Of a stretch of DNA of 25,704 bases, positions 23,192 through 25,704 are shown piece after piece. Each line of letters begins with the position of its first letter. Positions within the stretch are counted from its first letter, which is position 1. The stretch spans positions 1 through 25,704 of the forward strand of contig CALAEY010000037.1 of the NCBI GenBank assembly GCA_937891085.1, in the 5' to 3' direction. Made by a program: the position numbers and the translations under genes. Under the pieces are notes generated by a model. That model saw only the letters and a list, made by a program, of their open reading frames with translations, was not told the origin of the DNA and did not search any database. Source of the DNA: an uncultured Prevotellaceae bacterium (lineage in GTDB: Bacteria; Bacteroidota; Bacteroidia; Bacteroidales; Bacteroidaceae).

Positions 23192-23304
23192 AACGTTAAA
23201 CATTAAACGTTAAACGTTAAACATTAGCTTTGCAGGGTGAAACCATCCGTATGGGAATGGCGAAGCCGTAACGTTTAACGTTTATGTTTATCGTTTAATG
23301 TTTA
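23192..23304. repeat. Composite inverted element between dgt and glsB
   Basis: The left arm (23192-23226) is AACGTTAAACATTAAACG-type words. The core (23227-23268) is GC-richer and ends in GGC-GAA-GCC. The right arm (23269-23304) is AACGTTTAACGTTTATG-type words complementary to the left arm with small shifts. The arms touch the dgt stop on one side and include the glsB stop on the other. It may serve as a shared terminator for the convergent genes. Confidence 0.6.
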
Positions 23305-24279
23305 AAAAATGACTTTATTCGCTCCAGAAGTGAGCTTCAAGGCATTGGGCTGCTCCTTGAGGAAGCTCTCGATGTGTCGCATGCGCTTTTCCTCGAGGAT
23401 CTCGTTCACAGCTATCAGGATGCCCGTCTCCTCCACATCACCGAAGCCATAGTTGATGGCGGTGCCGAACATGCGCATCGTGGGGCTCAGACCCATGTAG
23501 GCATTCACCAACGGCGGGATGTTGTAGCCCAGCTTACGGATCTCACCGTTGAGCACCTTGTAGTCTTCCTTGAACGTATCATAGCAGAAGAGAGCTTCCA
23601 GCTCACGCTCGTCGCTTTCCAGCTCCAACGGCTTCTTGGGCACGATGAGATTCTCCTTGTCGCCGAAGTGCTTGCGCAGGAAGTAGAGTATCATGTCACG
23701 ACCCTTGCGAATGTAGCTGGGATACATGGTCACCTTGCCGAAGAAATACTTTACCTCTGGCATGATCACCATCAGGGCTCCGAGGCCATCCCAGAGGTTG
23801 TCCAGAGCGAAGAGACCCTTGCTGCCGGCGCGGGTGCTTTGGTATTCCAGCGTCACGAAGCTGCGTGCCAGCTCTATGGTGCAAGGCAGATACTCCTTGA
23901 TAAACTTGTCTGAGAAGTTGAACAGGTGCGAGGTGGCCAACATCGGCTCGCCGTTGTCATAGAACTGCACGTCGGTGCCTCTGATGTAGCGGTAGCCGCC
24001 CAGAATCTCCTCCTTTTCGGGGTTCCACACGATGAGCTGCTTGTAGGGATGCTCCATGATGTCAAACTCATCGATATCCATCGACTTGCCTGTGCCGCCG
24101 CCCGCCGCACGGAAGGCTATCTCACGGAGTCGGCCTATCTCGTTCATGGTATTGGGTGCGTTGTGGGCATCTACCACATAAATGATGTTACTGCTCTTAT
24201 TGGTCATTCTGAGCCTACGCTCCTCAGTGAGCTCTGCTTTCAGCAAATCCTTGCTGATGGGCTGAATTATTTCTTCCAT
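23302..24279 (-). CDS. glsB: Glycine N-acyltransferase GlsB (glycine-lipid synthesis)
   Basis: Encodes 325 aa. It matches the Bacteroides GlsB family (often annotated hemolysin; OlsB-like GNAT fold), which joins a 3-hydroxy acyl chain from acyl-ACP to the amino group of glycine, the first step to mono- and diacyl glycine lipids of Bacteroidetes. Visible pieces: EIGRLREIAFRAAGGGTG, FDIMEHPYKQLIVWNPEKEEILGGYRYIRG, CTIELARSFVTLEYQ and GLFALDNLWDGLGALM. There is no signal peptide or membrane span. It begins 24 bp after the glsA stop, so one transcript carries both. These lipids aid stress resistance and gut colonisation in B. thetaiotaomicron. The name rests on remembered similarity and on the adjacent acyltransferase. 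Confidence 0.8.
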   Translation of the reverse strand: MEEIIQPISKDLLKAELTEERRLRMTNKSSNIIYVVDAHNAPNTMNEIGRLREIAFRAAGGGTGKSMDIDEFDIMEHPYKQLIVWNPEKEEILGGYRYIRGTDVQFYDNGEPMLATSHLFNFSDKFIKEYLPCTIELARSFVTLEYQSTRAGSKGLFALDNLWDGLGALMVIMPEVKYFFGKVTMYPSYIRKGRDMILYFLRKHFGDKENLIVPKKPLELESDERELEALFCYDTFKEDYKVLNGEIRKLGYNIPPLVNAYMGLSPTMRMFGTAINYGFGDVEETGILIAVNEILEEKRMRHIESFLKEQPNALKLTSGANKVIF

Positions 24280-24303
24280 ATCGTTTTCTTACTTTTTCCG
24301 GTA

Positions 24304-25131
24304 TTAGTCATTGCTAGTATTGAGGTGGTAAATGATGTCCTTCACATACTGCGCCCACTCTGCAGGGGTGCGGCTCTTGTCGAAGGTCTGCCAAGGCAAG
24401 GGTTTACCGATGGTGATCGTGAAAGTCTTATGGCGGTTCTTGAACATCTCATCGGCCAGGTAGAGCATGGCGATGTTGAACTTGATGCCCAGCGTCTTGC
24501 TCCAGTTGGCCAGTCGGTAGAAGAAGTCGGAGTTGCGTCCCTCGAAGTGGATAGGCACCACGTCGCGGTGTGTCTCCACGCTCTTGCTGATGAAGGTCTT
24601 CTTCCATTCCAGGTCGCGTATCACGCCGTTCTGCTTTCTGGAGCACAGTCCTGCAGGAAACATGATAATGTGGTCATCGCTATGGAACCCTGCTTCCACC
24701 AGCCGTGGGAAGTCCTTGGCTTGCTTGCCGGTCTTGTTGATAGGGATAAAGAATGGCGCGAGGCCTTTGATGTTCATGAGTAGGTCGTTCACCAGGTACT
24801 TGATCTTTTCGTCATAGTGGCTGCCCAGCACATAGCCCAGTGCCAGTCCGTCCTGCCCGCCCAGCGGATGGTTGCTCACGAAAGTGAAAGGTCCGCCCTC
24901 AGGCAGGTTTTCCTCTCCTTGCACCACCAACTTGGCATCGAGGTAATCCAGCGTGCTTTTCAAGAATGGCAGCCCCACTTCCTCGCCATGCTCCCGCATG
25001 AAGGCGTTCAGTTCGTCTTGGTGCACTATCTTCTTCAGGTAGCTCCTCACGAAGCCTGGGATTTTCTTTCCCTTTGCCTTCTCGGCCAGCACGCGGTCTA
25101 TATCGATCAGTACAGATGAATTTTCAGCCAT
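24304..25131 (-). CDS. glsA: O-acyltransferase GlsA (PlsC-like)
   Basis: Encodes 275 aa from the ATG at 25131. The extra ten codons to 25161 run into the -7 box. It has the LPLAT fold: SNHPLGGQDG with H88 and D94 (H-x5-D rather than H-x4-D), then FPAGLCSRK in place of F-P-E-G-T-R, and VVPIHFEGRNS. It should add the second acyl chain to the 3-hydroxyl of N-acyl glycine, after GlsB. PlsC itself (phosphatidic acid synthesis) is the alternative, but the missing Glu in the FPEG block and the glsB neighbour favour GlsA. The charged N-terminus is about 80 residues before the first motif. The gene is first in the operon. Confidence 0.78.
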   Translation of the reverse strand: MAENSSVLIDIDRVLAEKAKGKKIPGFVRSYLKKIVHQDELNAFMREHGEEVGLPFLKSTLDYLDAKLVVQGEENLPEGGPFTFVSNHPLGGQDGLALGYVLGSHYDEKIKYLVNDLLMNIKGLAPFFIPINKTGKQAKDFPRLVEAGFHSDDHIIMFPAGLCSRKQNGVIRDLEWKKTFISKSVETHRDVVPIHFEGRNSDFFYRLANWSKTLGIKFNIAMLYLADEMFKNRHKTFTITIGKPLPWQTFDKSRTPAEWAQYVKDIIYHLNTSND

Positions 25132-25158
25132 AATTATGCTTTTACTCCATTTTAACCG

Positions 25159-25189
25159 CAAAGTTAATTTTTACTTTCTTTAATACAAA
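25159..25189 (-). promoter_or_regulatory. Promoter of glsA-glsB
   Basis: On the minus strand TTTG (25189-25186), a 19-bp spacer and TAACTTTG (25166-25159) fit the consensus fully. The leader to the ATG at 25131 is about 23 nt. Confidence 0.8.
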
Positions 25190-25533
25190 ACTTTTTACGG
25201 AAAAGTATTCAAATAGTCAGCGAAAAAGTCGTAATCACTACTTTTTTCATAAAAACTTTATTGTTCATAAAACCAGTTGTTATTAATTAAGCGCTGAAGC
25301 GTGTCGGCTTTGGCGTGTTGGCCACCGCGCTGCGGCTCCCACGATATTCGCGTTTATAAAGTAATATTTACAACTTTTCTGTGCCGTTTGTCAAGAGTTG
25401 AGCTCATATTTAAGGTTTGTTAAGGAATAGAACCTATACGCATTATACGTTTTCTAAGATTCACGATTCAGTTGCCGTATTTTATGAAAATTATAGTCAG
25501 CGGACTTTTCTTGAAACGTGGCCGATACCTGAG

Positions 25534-25585
25534 CGCACAGTCTGTTTTTTACGACGCAGTTGCGAAAATTTTACGGCGCAGTTGC
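25534..25585 (+). repeat. 22-bp-period direct repeats
   Basis: TTTTACGACGCAGTTGC (25547-25563) and TTTTACGGCGCAGTTGC (25569-25585) differ at one base and are 22 bp apart. A weaker unit CGCACAGTC lies 21 bp upstream at 25534. The period and the TTTTTTACG piece are shared with the array at 2474-2539. Confidence 0.7.
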
Positions 25586-25628
25586 TGCCCATGAAAACGG
25601 GGTGATTCGGGGGGGGGTAATTCAGATA

Positions 25629-25643
25629 ATTTCAATTTCAATT
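25629..25643 (+). repeat. TTTCAA repeat, third partial copy
   Basis: ATTTCAATTTCAATT matches the first 15 bases of the 33-bp repeat at 2617-2649 and lies 43 bp past the 22-bp array, in the same order and orientation as there. The GTTATTTTGCACACA part is absent. Confidence 0.6.
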
Positions 25644-25704
25644 AAAAAATTAATCTGTGTGGTGATAAGTTCCTAAAAGCTTGTGTACCTCGGAAAAAGT
25701 GACT

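Larger units (their letters stand above)
25190..25704. other. Right-end region without a convincing gene
   Basis: Mostly AT-rich with a GC-rich island at about 25290-25352 of no recognised function. TTTG (25387-25390) and TAAGGTTTG (25411-25419) resemble a rightward promoter with one extra base in the -7 box. A 36-codon frame (25484-25594, MKIIVSGLFLKRGRYLSAQS onward) lies downstream but is partly made of the 22-bp repeats, so coding is doubtful. A run of nine G lies at 25609-25617. The end carries the 22-bp array and TTTCAA repeats described separately. A gene may begin beyond the window. Confidence 0.6.

Noticed and set aside
25417..25605. 62-aa frame starting with TTG near the right end
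   Set aside because: It overlaps a promoter-like box, includes the 22-bp repeats and has no recognisable domain. The 36-codon ATG frame at 25484-25594 has the same weakness.

Overview
The window is a stretch of Bacteroidota chromosome, most likely Bacteroidales and tentatively Prevotellaceae-like. Several genes are preceded by the Bacteroidota promoter (TTTG or TTG, 19-20 bp, then TAnnTTTG), and almost no start codon has a Shine-Dalgarno sequence. The gene set also fits: HU-like protein with a smalltalk peptide, DUF3316, DUF4292, GlsB/GlsA glycine-lipid enzymes and a tricorn-like S41 protease. Gene names rest on motif recognition only; no database search was run.

Left accessory part (1-3200). 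Divergent promoters flank a 13-bp palindrome. The rightward one drives an XRE repressor/ImmA-type protease pair. Then comes a compact module: a 34-aa smalltalk-type peptide and an HU-like DNA-binding protein on the minus strand, and a P5-like (NNPLNIR) protein on the plus strand. A perfect 33-bp inverted repeat brackets the HU gene and its upstream region and gives the smalltalk and P5 genes the same leader. The 484-bp HU/P5 spacer also holds three phased 22-bp units and two TGCATA-AA-TATGCA sites. This is the most unusual region; it could be an invertible cassette or a co-regulated lysis-like module. The far right end (25534-25643) repeats the same layout, a 22-bp-period array followed by TTTCAA repeats, without a recognisable gene inside the window.

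Core part (3224-13373). parC (topoisomerase IV A) stands alone with its own promoter. It is followed by a DUF3316 protein and an S41 lipoprotein (3-bp gap), then tRNA-Leu(UAG) with a promoter, and 32 bp later a secreted tricorn-like S41 protease that seems to lack its own promoter. A bidirectional terminator separates this from a leftward operon (promoter at 16353-16323): acyl-CoA synthetase, prfB, a 47-aa membrane peptide, a CYTH protein and an MgtC/DUF4010 membrane protein.

Right part (16436-25189). An M20 deacetylase gene runs rightward and overlaps by 12 bp the convergent end of a leftward cell-envelope cluster: dut, a secreted TPR protein, a DUF4292 lipoprotein and an EnvC-like degenerate LytM protein. 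dgt is divergent from dut, which puts two dNTP-pool enzymes back to back. A glsA-glsB operon for glycine lipids reads leftward from a consensus promoter. Many spacers are filled with short AT-rich words repeated in direct or inverted order; two of them (21153-21297 and 23192-23304) form composite inverted elements that touch the neighbouring start or stop codons.
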